Assembly: GCA_019637645.1 (NCBI GenBank)
Contig: JAHBVH010000062.1
Location: 1 to 49,919, forward strand
From: Caldilineaceae bacterium
GTDB taxonomy: Bacteria > Chloroflexota > Anaerolineae > Caldilineales > Caldilineaceae
DNA: 49,919 nucleotides
Direction of reading: 5' to 3'
Below, in pieces: positions 7,517 through 15,800 of this stretch (position 1 is its first letter; each line of letters starts with the position of its first letter). The translations under genes and the position numbers were made by a program. Under the pieces are notes generated by a model, which was given only the letters and a program-made list of their open reading frames with translations, was not told the DNA's origin and searched no databases.

Positions 7517-8236
7517 CTATGGGGTCATGGTCCAAACTTCACCTTGCGCCTGAAAGCGGCGACCACTGAGCGATAACGGTTGCTGGGCCAAAAGCCAGGC
7601 CCAAAAGGGCAAAGTTACTTCGGGCAGGGGCCGGTCGTGGATATCTTCGCCGGGAAAGGCGTCTTGGTGCATTTGCGTGCGCATATCCCCTGGATCAACA
7701 CTGACCACGGCCACACCTTGGTCGCGTAATTCATTGGCAAGGGTCAAACTCAGCAGATCAAGGGCCGCTTTGCTGGCCCCATAACCACCCCAGCCCGCAT
7801 AGCCCCCAACCGCCGCGTCACTAGAGATGTTGACGACGAGACCATGGGTCGTACGGAGCCAGGGTAAGAGCGTTTGCACTAGGCTCAAGGGGGCGATCAC
7901 ATTCACGGCAAAAACCTGTTCGAGCGTCTCCAGCGGATAGGTTGTCAATGGTGGCTGGGGACTTGGCCCGAGGATAGAGGCATTATTGACCAACAGATCC
8001 AGGCGGCCCAAGTCTGCCACCGCAGCGGCGACACGCAGTTGATGGGCACCATCACTCACATCGCCGGCCAGAGCAATCACGCGGCCGCCATAGGTCGCCA
8101 AGTCGGCTTGGGCGGCGTACAGCGCAGCGCTGCCACGCGCCGTGAGAATGAGATCATAGGGCTGGGCGGCCAAAAAGCTAGCCAGGACGCGGCCAAGGCC
8201 ACGGCTCGCCCCGGTGATGAGCGCTACTTTGTTCAT
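7517..8236 (-). CDS. short-chain dehydrogenase/reductase
   Basis: This is a classical SDR of 239 aa with an NAD(P)-binding Rossmann fold. It has the TGASRGLG cofactor motif at the N-terminus, NNAS, the catalytic Ser in VVNISSDAAVGG and YGASK with catalytic Tyr and Lys, followed by PGDMRTQM. It should oxidise or reduce a small alcohol/ketone; the substrate is unknown. I chose the ATG at 8236 (MNKVALITG) because AAAGGAAG is 8 nt upstream; the ATG at 8254 would add six residues. It is the first gene of the operon with the ABM and QueA-like genes. Confidence 0.88.
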   Translation of the reverse strand: MNKVALITGASRGLGRVLASFLAAQPYDLILTARGSAALYAAQADLATYGGRVIALAGDVSDGAHQLRVAAAVADLGRLDLLVNNASILGPSPQPPLTTYPLETLEQVFAVNVIAPLSLVQTLLPWLRTTHGLVVNISSDAAVGGYAGWGGYGASKAALDLLSLTLANELRDQGVAVVSVDPGDMRTQMHQDAFPGEDIHDRPLPEVTLPFWAWLLAQQPLSLSGRRFQAQGEVWTMTP

Positions 8237-8283
8237 GAGCAAACTTCCTTTCATACATTGTTGTTGCGTATATCAACTTTACC

Positions 8284-8317
8284 AATGAAAAAGCCCCAAC
8301 GCACCGGGCGTTGGGGC
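8284..8317 (-). terminator. intrinsic terminator of the GH-SBP-HK-RR operon
   Basis: Read on the minus strand, GCCCCAACGC-CCGGT-GCGTTGGGGC (perfect 10-bp stem, 8293-8317) is followed by TTTTTCATT. This is a strong Rho-independent terminator just upstream of the SDR operon, ending transcripts from the regulator gene at 8428. Confidence 0.85.
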
Positions 8318-8353
8318 AGAATAGTAGCTGTACGAAAGATCAGACGCGAACAA

Positions 8354-8386
8354 AGAGCAGACCGGTTTGGGAAACCGGTCTGCTCT
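8354..8386. terminator. second hairpin after the response regulator
   Basis: A perfect 15-bp stem, AGAGCAGACCGGTTT / AAACCGGTCTGCTCT, with a GGG loop lies between the regulator stop and the stronger terminator at 8284-8317. Only weak U-richness follows on the minus strand (TTGTTCG). It may be a tandem terminator or a 3'-protecting hairpin. Confidence 0.6.
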
Positions 8387-8427
8387 ATCGGGGTTCGTAG
8401 TTTCTATGATATAGGAATGGTGTATAG

Positions 8428-9057
8428 TTAACTGAGGAGATTCTGTTGACGGGCAAGGGCCACGGCTTCGGTGCGGTTGGTGGCACCAAGCTTGCCCAGG
8501 ATCGCGCTGGCATGAAATTTAACGGTGCGCTCGGTGATCACCAGGCGTTCGGCGATCTCTTTGTTGGGCAGTCCTTGGGCGATCAGCGCTAGCACTTCGC
8601 GTTCGCGGGCCGTCAGGGGTTCGGGTAGTGCCGGTGTTGGTTGGGTCAGGCGGTCGATTAATTTGGAGGCGATCACGGGCTGGAGCAGTGAGCCGCCTGT
8701 GTGCACCACGCGGATGGCATTAAAGAGCTCGGCCCGCGGGGCTCCTTTTAAGAGGTAGCCCTTCGCCCCCGCCCGCACTGCTTCGACAATGCGGTCGTCG
8801 GTATCAAAGGCCGTGAAGATAATCACCCGCACCGTAGCGTTGCGTTCGGCAAGCCGCTGCAGGGTTTCAACACCATCACCATCGGGCATCTCCAGATCGA
8901 GAAGGAGGAGATCGGGGCGCAGCATCTCCACCTGTTGGAGCACTTGACTGCCACTATCCGCTTCGCCGACAATGGCAAAATCGGGCTGGGTACTGAGCAC
9001 CGCCCGCAGCCCGTCACGGACAATCGGGTGGTCGTCGGCAATAATCAGGCGAATCAT
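8428..9057 (-). CDS. NarL/LuxR-family response regulator
   Basis: The 209-aa protein has an N-terminal receiver domain (about 1-120) with the acidic pair in IIADDH, phospho-acceptor Asp54 in LLLLDLEMPDGDG and the conserved Lys in GYLLKGA. A LuxR-type HTH follows (about 145-207: LTAREREVLALIAQGLPNKE ... ERTVKFHASAILGKLGATNR). It should bind DNA on phosphorylation by the histidine kinase encoded 127 nt upstream on the same strand. It is the last gene of the operon and is followed by two hairpins. Target genes are unknown. Confidence 0.93.
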   Translation of the reverse strand: MIRLIIADDHPIVRDGLRAVLSTQPDFAIVGEADSGSQVLQQVEMLRPDLLLLDLEMPDGDGVETLQRLAERNATVRVIIFTAFDTDDRIVEAVRAGAKGYLLKGAPRAELFNAIRVVHTGGSLLQPVIASKLIDRLTQPTPALPEPLTAREREVLALIAQGLPNKEIAERLVITERTVKFHASAILGKLGATNRTEAVALARQQNLLS

Positions 9058-9116
9058 GAGTTGCGTAATCTCTCGCTTGTTCCTAATAAGGTAGATGTTA
9101 CGTGCTTGGATCAGCG

Positions 9117-9147
9117 CTGACAGGCTTGCAAAACCTTGTCGGCTGGT
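9117..9147. repeat. dispersed hairpin, related to 6028-6060
   Basis: GCTGACAGG-C-TTG-C-AAAACC-T-TGTC-G-GCT closely resembles the hairpin at 6031-6058 with a few substitutions and one inserted T. It lies between the kinase and regulator genes. The GCTGACAGG arm can also pair with CCTGTCAGC at 9181-9189, which overlaps the kinase 3' end. Confidence 0.5.
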
Positions 9148-9184
9148 TGGCTCTGTGGCCCCAGCACCGCCAACGCAAACCCTG

Positions 9185-10318
9185 TCAGCTCTCCAGCGGA
9201 ACAGTGACGACGACCTTGGTGCCAGCGGTGGGCATACTTTCCATGTGAAGCTCTCCGCCTAACAGGCGCACCCGTTCGTTCATCCCCACGAGGCCATAGC
9301 GGTTGGGTGCAATGGCTTCTGCTTCAAAGCCGCACCCATCATCATAGATCACCAACTGCACAAGCTGGGGCGTGATATTGAGGGAGATCTGGATACTGGT
9401 TGCCTGGGCGTGGGTGCAGCTATTCGTGATCGCTTCTTGGGCTACGCGGTAGAGCCCTGCTTCGACCGCCACCGGCAAAGGCCGATGCGCGCCGACTACA
9501 TGAAATTTAACGGGCAGTTGGGTCTTGGTCATGGTTGCCTGAGCCAGCTGTTCGAGCGCTTCGGCCAAGGTTTTGCCTTCTAGGGGTGCGGCGCGCAGAT
9601 CATGGACCGAACGCCGGGCCTCTTCCAAATTGGTACGCGATAGTTGGAGGGCCTGTTGAATGGCTTGGCGGATGCGGGTGGGGTCGCTAGCTGTCTCCAA
9701 CAAAAGATCGGCGGTTTCGAGGTGCAGGGCAATGGCCGAGAGCCCTTGGGCCAGGGTGTCGTGGATCTCGCGCGCCAGCCGGTTGCGCTCTTCGATCGCG
9801 CCGCTTTCGATGCTACGGGCGTAGAGGCGTGCCCGCTCAATGGCAATGCTTAGCAGATCGCCAATGGTGTAGAGCAGGCGGAGATCCTCATCGGAGAGCT
9901 CGCGCCAGTCGCTACTGGCTAGGTTCAGGACCCCCAATTCCTTGCCGTGGGCATAGAGGGGAATAGTGGCGTGGTAGCGTAGCCCATCAGTGCCGCGCAC
10001 CAAATTTTTGAGCCGCGTACAGACGATGACGTTGATATTGGCCGCGCCTTCAAGATCGCCCTCTTCGTAGGATTCCAGGCAATGACACCAACCTTCCATC
10101 CGGGCTGGATTTTGCGCCAGCACCGGTGGCAGATTCTGGGCCGCGGCCAAGTAGAATTGATCCGTCCGTTCATTGCGCAGCCAGATCCAACCCGTGTGGA
10201 GCCCAAAGAGGGCCGCCATCTGGGCCAAGGTTGTTTGTAACGCCTCCGCCAAATCGACAGAGCGATTCAGGGCCTGGGCAATTTCATTGAGGATGACGAC
10301 TTCGCGATCACTACGCAT
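9185..10318 (-). CDS. cytoplasmic GAF-domain sensor histidine kinase (HisKA_3 type)
   Basis: The 377-aa protein has no membrane segment. A GAF domain spans roughly residues 20-165, followed by the HisKA_3 dimerisation helix with phospho-acceptor His186 in RLAREIHDTLAQGL, then a HATPase_c domain ending in AGTKVVVTVPLES. The GAF domain contains Cys78, Cys80 and Cys100 (GWCHCLE ... VIVCTRL), a pattern that could hold a metal or redox centre, though that is only a possibility. The partner is the NarL-type regulator downstream. It lies 61 nt after a membrane-anchored solute-binding protein, suggesting the binding protein or its ligand is linked to the signal. Confidence 0.9.
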   Translation of the reverse strand: MRSDREVVILNEIAQALNRSVDLAEALQTTLAQMAALFGLHTGWIWLRNERTDQFYLAAAQNLPPVLAQNPARMEGWCHCLESYEEGDLEGAANINVIVCTRLKNLVRGTDGLRYHATIPLYAHGKELGVLNLASSDWRELSDEDLRLLYTIGDLLSIAIERARLYARSIESGAIEERNRLAREIHDTLAQGLSAIALHLETADLLLETASDPTRIRQAIQQALQLSRTNLEEARRSVHDLRAAPLEGKTLAEALEQLAQATMTKTQLPVKFHVVGAHRPLPVAVEAGLYRVAQEAITNSCTHAQATSIQISLNITPQLVQLVIYDDGCGFEAEAIAPNRYGLVGMNERVRLLGGELHMESMPTAGTKVVVTVPLES

Positions 10319-10379
10319 AGGATTGATGGGATAGCTATAAAATGTGCGGACAACGGTATGTTACTGGGTATGCTACTGC

Positions 10380-11225
10380 TTAAGGTGCATGCTGGAAGTG
10401 GATTGCTTCCAGTTCGGTTAATTTCCCCATCTGCTGGAGGGTGGCAAGCCTTTGCGCAACGGCACTCTGTAGTTCATAGGCGGCTATTGGCATGGCAATG
10501 ACAAAAGGGTTGCTCTCTAGCACAGGCCCCACCGCGTGTAAGGGCGCGCCATTGACTTGGGCCATGCGCAAGGTAACATGATCGACCAGGATGGCAGCGA
10601 CCGTACGTTGCTCGACCAAGGCGGCAATGGCTTCGGCAGGGGTATCAAAGGGCTGGAGGTGGAGGGTGGGCGTGGTGCTTTGGAGTCGCCGCCCCACCAT
10701 ATCGCCCATGCTGCCCCATTCAACGCCCACGGTCTGCTGGGCGAGATCGGTGGTTGCCTGAATGCCAGTGGTGGGCAACGTGGCTAAAAAGATGCCAGCT
10801 TCAAAATAGGGTGCAGAGTAGGCGACATCTTTGGTCAGGCGCTCATCATAGGGCAAGGCGCTGATGATGCTATCCACTTGGCCGGTTTGCAGCGCATCGA
10901 GCAGGCTGTCAAAGCCAATGGGCACTAATTCCACTTGGAGCTTCCAACCCTCAGCGATTGCTGCGGCGAGCGCCACATCAAAGCCCACTGGTTTGCCTGC
11001 CGCGTCGAGGCTTTCAAAGGGGGGAAAGCTGGGGTCCATTCCCACGCGCCAGATGCCCTTGGCCTGCATAGTGCGCCAAGTGTTGTCGCGGCGGAGCAGA
11101 CGGATAGTCTCGGGGGCCCAGAGTGCCATTGCCAAAAGCGTGAGAAGTGCCACGATTAAAAGCAGACTGAGCCAAAAGAGCAGGCGGTGCTGTCGCCAGC
11201 GGACCAACCAGGCGGATCGCATCAT
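10380..11225 (-). CDS. membrane-anchored family 3 solute-binding protein
   Basis: The 281-aa protein has an uncleaved-looking N-terminal helix (about residues 14-37, no lipobox) and then a periplasmic-binding-protein type 2 domain of the amino-acid/opine family: WRVGMDPSFPPFE, GKPVGFDVALAAAIAE and DSIISALPYDERLTKDVAYS. Family members bind polar amino acids for ABC import or act as ligand sensors. No permease or ATPase gene is adjacent; instead it lies between a glycosidase-like gene (ATGA overlap) and a histidine kinase. A sensing role is therefore plausible, although the downstream kinase has no membrane segment. The start ATG at 11225 is fixed by the 4-nt overlap. Confidence 0.85.
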   Translation of the reverse strand: MMRSAWLVRWRQHRLLFWLSLLLIVALLTLLAMALWAPETIRLLRRDNTWRTMQAKGIWRVGMDPSFPPFESLDAAGKPVGFDVALAAAIAEGWKLQVELVPIGFDSLLDALQTGQVDSIISALPYDERLTKDVAYSAPYFEAGIFLATLPTTGIQATTDLAQQTVGVEWGSMGDMVGRRLQSTTPTLHLQPFDTPAEAIAALVEQRTVAAILVDHVTLRMAQVNGAPLHAVGPVLESNPFVIAMPIAAYELQSAVAQRLATLQQMGKLTELEAIHFQHAP

Positions 11226-12385
11226 GGGGTTGCCCCTGCGGCGTACCGCTGCACTTCGAGATAGATGGGCTTGGGTTCAAAATCGGTGCGCACAAAGGTG
11301 TAGTAATCCTGATAGCTTTTGGCATCCCACGGATAGCGAAAAGCCCAAAGGCAGACCGCTTGCAGCCAAGGCCACTCGGCTTGGGCCCATTCATAGGCCC
11401 GAAGCGTATAGGCAATGCGCTGGCTGGGGCGCACGGCACGGGTCCACCGGGGATGATCGTTCCAGCCGCCCTCGGTGATCATGGCGCCCTTGGCGCTATC
11501 GCCGTTGGCCACCATGACGTCGCGCAGAAGTTCGGAACGCCGAAAGTTGACGACATCGGCGGCGGGTTCCTCTTCGGGGGTTGAATACCAGCCATAGGCA
11601 TGGATCGCCAGCAGATCAAAATAGGGGGCGGCACCCGCATCGTACATGCGTTGGAGAAAGACCAAGTCGTTCATGCCGTCCGGGCTGCCCGGGGGAGCCA
11701 AGGTTGGGGCCAGCGCCCCAGCCAATACCTGTATCTCTGGATTGGCGGCCTTGATGGCCGGGTAGACCGCTTGGAGCATGGCAACATATTTCTCTGGTGA
11801 TACGGGCGCATAGCCCCACTCTAGGCTTAGATTCGGCTCATTCCAGATGATGACATAGGGAACCTTCCCGGCATAACGCTTGACAAATGCGGCGGCAAAG
11901 TCGGCAAAGGCCGGAAATTGCTCTTCATCGAGATAGAGCGGCGTTGTCGCGGCCGGGCGTGCCCACTCGGGCACATAGCCCAGCCGGGCAATGACGGTCA
12001 AGCCTTGGCGGGTAGCGTGATCGATCACCAGATCGTGATGGCTCCAATCGTAACGACCACGGGTGGGCTCGGCATAGGCCCAAGGAAAATACTCAACAAT
12101 CCAAGGCGCGCCCATGGTGCGCACCATTTCTAAGGTACGCTTAATCTTCCAGGGCTCGACTTCGTCGGTTAGCCGAGTGTGAACGCCGATTTTCGGGTTG
12201 TTGGTGAGGACGGTTTGTTGGGGGCCAAGCGGAACTTGGGTGGTAACATAGGTGCGCCAACCCCACAGGCCCAGGCCAAGCAAGCCAATGAGCGCGACCA
12301 ATGCTAAGCTTGTACGTATCAATAAACGGCGACGCGGTCGCTCGGCAGCCAGCCCCAGCCGTTGGAATCGCCAACGTATGTTCAT
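11222..12385 (-). CDS. membrane-anchored clan-A (GH39/GH5-like) glycoside hydrolase
   Basis: The 387-aa protein has a basic N-terminus, one membrane helix (about residues 22-44) and an extracytoplasmic TIM barrel of the GH-A clan. The proton donor is Glu183 in IIWNEPN and the probable nucleophile Glu305 in MITEGGW; HAYGWYS and LWAFRYPWD fit the later strands. Members hydrolyse beta-linked polysaccharides; the substrate is unknown. It is the first gene of an operon with a solute-binding protein, histidine kinase and regulator. A TATAAT on the minus strand (12392-12397) ends 6 nt before the ATG, so the mRNA is probably leaderless. Confidence 0.8.
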   Translation of the reverse strand: MNIRWRFQRLGLAAERPRRRLLIRTSLALVALIGLLGLGLWGWRTYVTTQVPLGPQQTVLTNNPKIGVHTRLTDEVEPWKIKRTLEMVRTMGAPWIVEYFPWAYAEPTRGRYDWSHHDLVIDHATRQGLTVIARLGYVPEWARPAATTPLYLDEEQFPAFADFAAAFVKRYAGKVPYVIIWNEPNLSLEWGYAPVSPEKYVAMLQAVYPAIKAANPEIQVLAGALAPTLAPPGSPDGMNDLVFLQRMYDAGAAPYFDLLAIHAYGWYSTPEEEPAADVVNFRRSELLRDVMVANGDSAKGAMITEGGWNDHPRWTRAVRPSQRIAYTLRAYEWAQAEWPWLQAVCLWAFRYPWDAKSYQDYYTFVRTDFEPKPIYLEVQRYAAGATP

Positions 12386-12391
12386 GGCTGT

Positions 12392-12397
12392 ATTATA
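12392..12397 (-). promoter_or_regulatory. -10 element for the glycosidase operon, near-leaderless
   Basis: TATAAT on the minus strand ends 6 nt upstream of the ATG at 12385, placing the transcription start at or next to the start codon. The -35 is poor (TTTAGG at 17-bp spacing). There is no Shine-Dalgarno. Confidence 0.55.
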
Positions 12398-12431
12398 GTC
12401 AATTTTCCTGAATTCCTAAATTTCTCGATTC

Positions 12432-12459
12432 TTGTCACTTTACTTAACCATGCTATAAT
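12432..12459 (+). promoter_or_regulatory. sigma-70-type promoter for the M50 protease gene, near-leaderless
   Basis: TTGTCA (12432-12437), a 16-bp spacer and a perfect TATAAT (12454-12459). The ATG at 12469 is 9 nt past the -10, so initiation at about +7 leaves at most a few leader nucleotides. It is divergent from the minus-strand promoter at 12392. Confidence 0.65.
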
Positions 12460-12468
12460 GATTACCCT

Positions 12469-13167
12469 ATGATAAATACATTTCGCGCGCGCTGGAATAC
12501 ACTTACTCGCAATCAACAGTTGGTTATTGCCGCCATTGCGGCGTTGGTGCTGCTGGGGCTTCTCTTTAGCGGTCGTTTTGCCCCGTCGCGGCTACTAGCG
12601 GTGGCGGCTATCATTTTGGTCGCCCTACCTGTGCATGAATTTGCCCATGCTGCCATGGCGGTTCGTTTAGGGGATAATACCCCCAAGTGGCAAGGGCGCT
12701 ATACGCTCAACCCGCTGGCTCATCTTGATCCAGTTGGGGCGCTGCTGATTTTATTTACCGGCTTTGGCTGGGCGCGGCCGGTCCAGTGGAACCCGCGCAA
12801 TGTGGATACCGATCCAAAGCTGGCTTCGATCTTGGTTTCGCTAGCGGGGCCAGTGAGCAATTTACTACTGGCGATTCTCGCGCTGCTGTTGGTGCGCATT
12901 GGGATCTTTTCCGGCCCCTTTCTGGGCGGCTTTGCCACCTCGTTTGCGCTTATCAACGTCATGCTCTTTGTCTTTAACCTGATTCCCGTGCCACCCCTGG
13001 ATGGTTCGCATATTCTCTTTGCCTTGTGGCCGAATATGAACTATCAGGTACGCACCATCTTGCACCAATATGGCTTTCTGATCCTCTTTGCCATTATCCT
13101 CCTGGCAAGCTGGGTGATCAATATTCCCGTGCAGATTATCTGGTGGCTTTTAACCACCATCCTGTAG
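12469..13167 (+). CDS. site-2 protease family (M50) integral membrane metalloprotease
   Basis: The 232-aa polytopic protein has helices from about residue 17. The zinc-binding HEFAH is at residues 56-60 inside a membrane helix, and the third ligand Asp178 is in PVPPLDGSH. It lacks PDZ or CBS domains, so it is the minimal site-2 protease type (Rv2869/FPM-like small form). Such enzymes cleave membrane-spanning substrates, often anti-sigma factors or signal-peptide remnants; the substrate is unknown. It stands at the head of a plus-strand run with the HD and TyrA-like genes. Translation probably starts on a near-leaderless mRNA. Confidence 0.88.
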   Translation: MINTFRARWNTLTRNQQLVIAAIAALVLLGLLFSGRFAPSRLLAVAAIILVALPVHEFAHAAMAVRLGDNTPKWQGRYTLNPLAHLDPVGALLILFTGFGWARPVQWNPRNVDTDPKLASILVSLAGPVSNLLLAILALLLVRIGIFSGPFLGGFATSFALINVMLFVFNLIPVPPLDGSHILFALWPNMNYQVRTILHQYGFLILFAIILLASWVINIPVQIIWWLLTTIL

Positions 13168-13208
13168 CTGCATGGCAACACCCCTTGGTAAATCGACGGT
13201 AAAGCGAC

Positions 13209-13772
13209 TTGGTAAACTCAACCAACAGGCGTGCCGACAAGTGGCGTTATCGCATCCATCAATTTTGGGCCGGTTGGCGGGCGACAGTGCATCAGCAAGA
13301 GCTTGCTGATGCACTGGTCTATCTACCGGCCAAGGCTGGTGAGCAGTTTCGGCAATTGCCGGTTGATGCCCAACGTCATAGCCTCAATGTGCTGCATCTG
13401 TTGCGGCAAGCGGGCTCTATCTCCCCAGACTTGGCCGCGGCGGCCTTGTTGCATGATGTGGGGAAATTAGCCGCTGCCCAGGCCGGGGTGGCGATTACCC
13501 TGTGGGTGCGGGGGCCGCTGGTGCTGTTAGCGCGCTTGGCCCCCCACTGGCTTGAACGGTGGGCTTCCCCCCATCATACCCACGGCTGGCGCTATGCCCT
13601 CTATGTGCACCAGATGCATCCTCAGATCGGGGCAGAATGGGCGGCGGCCTGGGGCTGTAGCCCGCTCACTTGTTGGCTCATTGAGCATCATCAGGATGAC
13701 CTGCCCATGGAGCCCGAGAGTCAAGCTGGACAGTTACTCCGTTTGCTTCAATGGGCGGATGGCGAAAATTAA
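13209..13772 (+). CDS. HD-domain phosphohydrolase-like protein
   Basis: This is a frame of 187 aa with the metal-dependent HD signature: His in RHSLNVLHLL, then the paired ALLHDVGKLAA, and later His/Asp residues in IEHHQDDLP. The family includes phosphatases and phosphodiesterases acting on nucleotides. The only reasonable start is TTG at 13209, because an in-frame stop lies at 13200 and the first internal Met is far into the domain; no strong ribosome site is seen. It follows the M50 protease by 41 nt and precedes the TyrA-like gene. The substrate is unknown. Confidence 0.78.
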   Translation: MVNSTNRRADKWRYRIHQFWAGWRATVHQQELADALVYLPAKAGEQFRQLPVDAQRHSLNVLHLLRQAGSISPDLAAAALLHDVGKLAAAQAGVAITLWVRGPLVLLARLAPHWLERWASPHHTHGWRYALYVHQMHPQIGAEWAAAWGCSPLTCWLIEHHQDDLPMEPESQAGQLLRLLQWADGEN

Positions 13773-13832
13773 CGATCCAATGCGTCAGGCGTATTCGTCC
13801 TGACAATTTATTCACCGAATGAAAGAATTTTC

Positions 13833-14822
13833 ATGGCAAAACCCAAAATCACCATTATCGGACTGGACGTGATTGGTGCTAGCTTAGGGCTGGGCCTACA
13901 ACGTGAGCCAGGCAACTTTGAAATTGTCGGCCATGATAAGGATGCAGAGCATACCGGACGGGCACGCCAATTGCAGGCGGTACACCGAACGGAGTGGAAC
14001 TTGCACAATGCCTGCGATGGCGCTGAACTGATTCTCTTAACCCTGTCGCTGCCTGAGCTTGAAGAGACCTTGCCTCATCTGCGGGAGGATCTACGGCCAG
14101 AGACCTTGGTCTTTGCCATCACCAACGCCATGCAGCCGACGATTGACCTCGCCGCCAAGCAGCTGGCCCCAGAGACGCACTTTGTGGTTGGTCACCCGAT
14201 CCTGACGGGGATCGACGCACCGTTAACTGTACGGGCCGACCTCTTCCACGAAGCGACTTTTGGTCTGGCCCCTGGCCTGCATACCGACCCGAGCGCCGTC
14301 CAACTGGCGAGCGATTTTGTCGAGCGGCTTGGCGCGACTCCCTTGTTTGTCGATGCGCATGAACACGATGGGATCATTGCAGGGGTTGAGCATTTGCCCC
14401 AGCTCGTGGCCGCCGCGTTGGTTCATTTGAGTGCCGGTGCTGCTGGTTGGCGTGAGGCGCGGCGCTTGGCTGGGCGCACTTTTGCCCAATCGACCGAGCT
14501 TGACGGCAGCGCGAGCCAGCTCTTTGGCACGTTCTTGAACAACCGGGCGAATCTGCTACAACGGATTGACCAACTCCAACAAGAGCTGATCATGTGGCGC
14601 GACTTGCTCAACGCCACCCCGGCTGATGAAGAGAAACACCCACTCTTGAGCACGCTGGAACAGATTGTCCAACAGCGTGAACTGTGGGAAGCACAGGCCA
14701 TGCTCAAACGCTGGGATGAGCCCGCGACACCAAGCGCTGCCCCAGAAGCGCGTGGCATGTTCCGCCAAATGTTCTTTGGGAACATGGGTGGTCGCAAGAC
14801 CGACCGCAAAAATCAAAAGTGA
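13833..14822 (+). CDS. prephenate dehydrogenase (TyrA)-like protein
   Basis: The 329-aa protein has an N-terminal Rossmann domain and helical C-terminal dimerisation domain of the TyrA family, which oxidatively decarboxylates prephenate to 4-hydroxyphenylpyruvate in tyrosine synthesis. VVGHPILTG holds the catalytic His121 region. The dinucleotide motif, usually GxGxxG, reads IIGLDVIGASLG: the middle glycine is Asp, which could alter cofactor binding. The C-terminal tail past residue 300 is basic (MGGRKTDRKNQK). No other aromatic pathway gene is adjacent, although a chorismate mutase-like gene lies at 2826-3155. It may be a true TyrA or a paralogue with another role. Confidence 0.75.
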   Translation: MAKPKITIIGLDVIGASLGLGLQREPGNFEIVGHDKDAEHTGRARQLQAVHRTEWNLHNACDGAELILLTLSLPELEETLPHLREDLRPETLVFAITNAMQPTIDLAAKQLAPETHFVVGHPILTGIDAPLTVRADLFHEATFGLAPGLHTDPSAVQLASDFVERLGATPLFVDAHEHDGIIAGVEHLPQLVAAALVHLSAGAAGWREARRLAGRTFAQSTELDGSASQLFGTFLNNRANLLQRIDQLQQELIMWRDLLNATPADEEKHPLLSTLEQIVQQRELWEAQAMLKRWDEPATPSAAPEARGMFRQMFFGNMGGRKTDRKNQK

Positions 14823-14846
14823 TACGCCACACGGAATAATGGCTCT

Positions 14847-15788
14847 GTGAAACTGATCATCCAGATTCCCTGCTATAACGAGGCGCAAACGCTGCCCCAG
14901 ACCATCGCCGACTTACCCAAGCAATTGCCTGGCGTGGATACGATTGAATACCTGATCATCGACGATGGCAGCCACGACGAGACGATCCAAGTGGCGCAGG
15001 CATTGGGGGTGCATCACATTGTGAGCCATCCCCGTAATTTGGGCGTGGCTCAGGCGTTTGCCACCGGTTTGGAAGCCTGTCTTGCCCACGAGGCCGATAT
15101 TATTGTCAATACCGATGCCGACAATCAATATGGTGGCGAAGAAGTGGCTCGGCTCATTGAACCGATCCTAGCGGGGCGCGCCCAAATGGTGATCGGAGAC
15201 CGTGGGGTAGGCAAGCTGGCGATCTTCTCGCCGCTCAAGCGCCTGTTGCAACGACTGGGCAGTTGGGTTGTTTCCCAGGCCGCGACCATGTCCATTCCTG
15301 ATGCGACGAGTGGCTTCCGGGCCTTGACCCGCGAGGTAGCCTTACGCACGTTGGTGTTGGGTAACTATTCCTATACGTTGGAAACGTTGATCCAAGCCGG
15401 TGCCCGCCGCGTGGTGATCGAATTTGTCCCGATCCGCACCAATGCCCCCACCCGGCCTTCGCGGTTGATGCGCAGCATTCCTCACTTTCTATCCAATCAA
15501 GCCGTTGCGATTCTGCGGGCCTATACGCTCTATCGCCCGCTACGCGCCTTTTCAACCATTGGCGCTTGCTCGATCTTTGCCGGCCTTCTGTTGGGCCTAC
15601 GCTTTCTCTACTTCTTTGCCATTGGTCAGGGCGGCGGTCATATCCAGTCGTTGATTTTGACGGCGGTCCTCTTTATTGTGGGCTTTCAGATCGTGCTCAT
15701 CGGCCTATTAGCCGATCTCGTCGGCTTCAATCGGAAGATCTTAGAGGAGATCTTACACCGTTTGCGTAAGCTAGAGACCGAGCGCTAG
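14847..15788 (+). CDS. family 2 glycosyltransferase with C-terminal membrane helices
   Basis: The 313-aa GT-A enzyme resembles dolichyl/polyprenyl-phosphate sugar synthases: [16 protein letters not shown] at the N-terminus, [10 protein letters not shown], and the metal-binding DAD at residues 90-92 ([10 protein letters not shown]). It ends with two membrane helices (about 240-262 and 272-296), as in enzymes that place a sugar on polyprenyl phosphate. The start is GTG at 14847, the only one preserving the canonical N-terminus. It opens the polysaccharide gene run; the next gene begins 12 nt after its stop. Both this gene and the next are preceded by ATGGCTCT immediately before the start codon. 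Confidence 0.85.
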   Translation: MKLIIQIPCYNEAQTLPQTIADLPKQLPGVDTIEYLIIDDGSHDETIQVAQALGVHHIVSHPRNLGVAQAFATGLEACLAHEADIIVNTDADNQYGGEEVARLIEPILAGRAQMVIGDRGVGKLAIFSPLKRLLQRLGSWVVSQAATMSIPDATSGFRALTREVALRTLVLGNYSYTLETLIQAGARRVVIEFVPIRTNAPTRPSRLMRSIPHFLSNQAVAILRAYTLYRPLRAFSTIGACSIFAGLLLGLRFLYFFAIGQGGGHIQSLILTAVLFIVGFQIVLIGLLADLVGFNRKILEEILHRLRKLETER

Positions 15789-15800
15789 GACCATGGCTCT

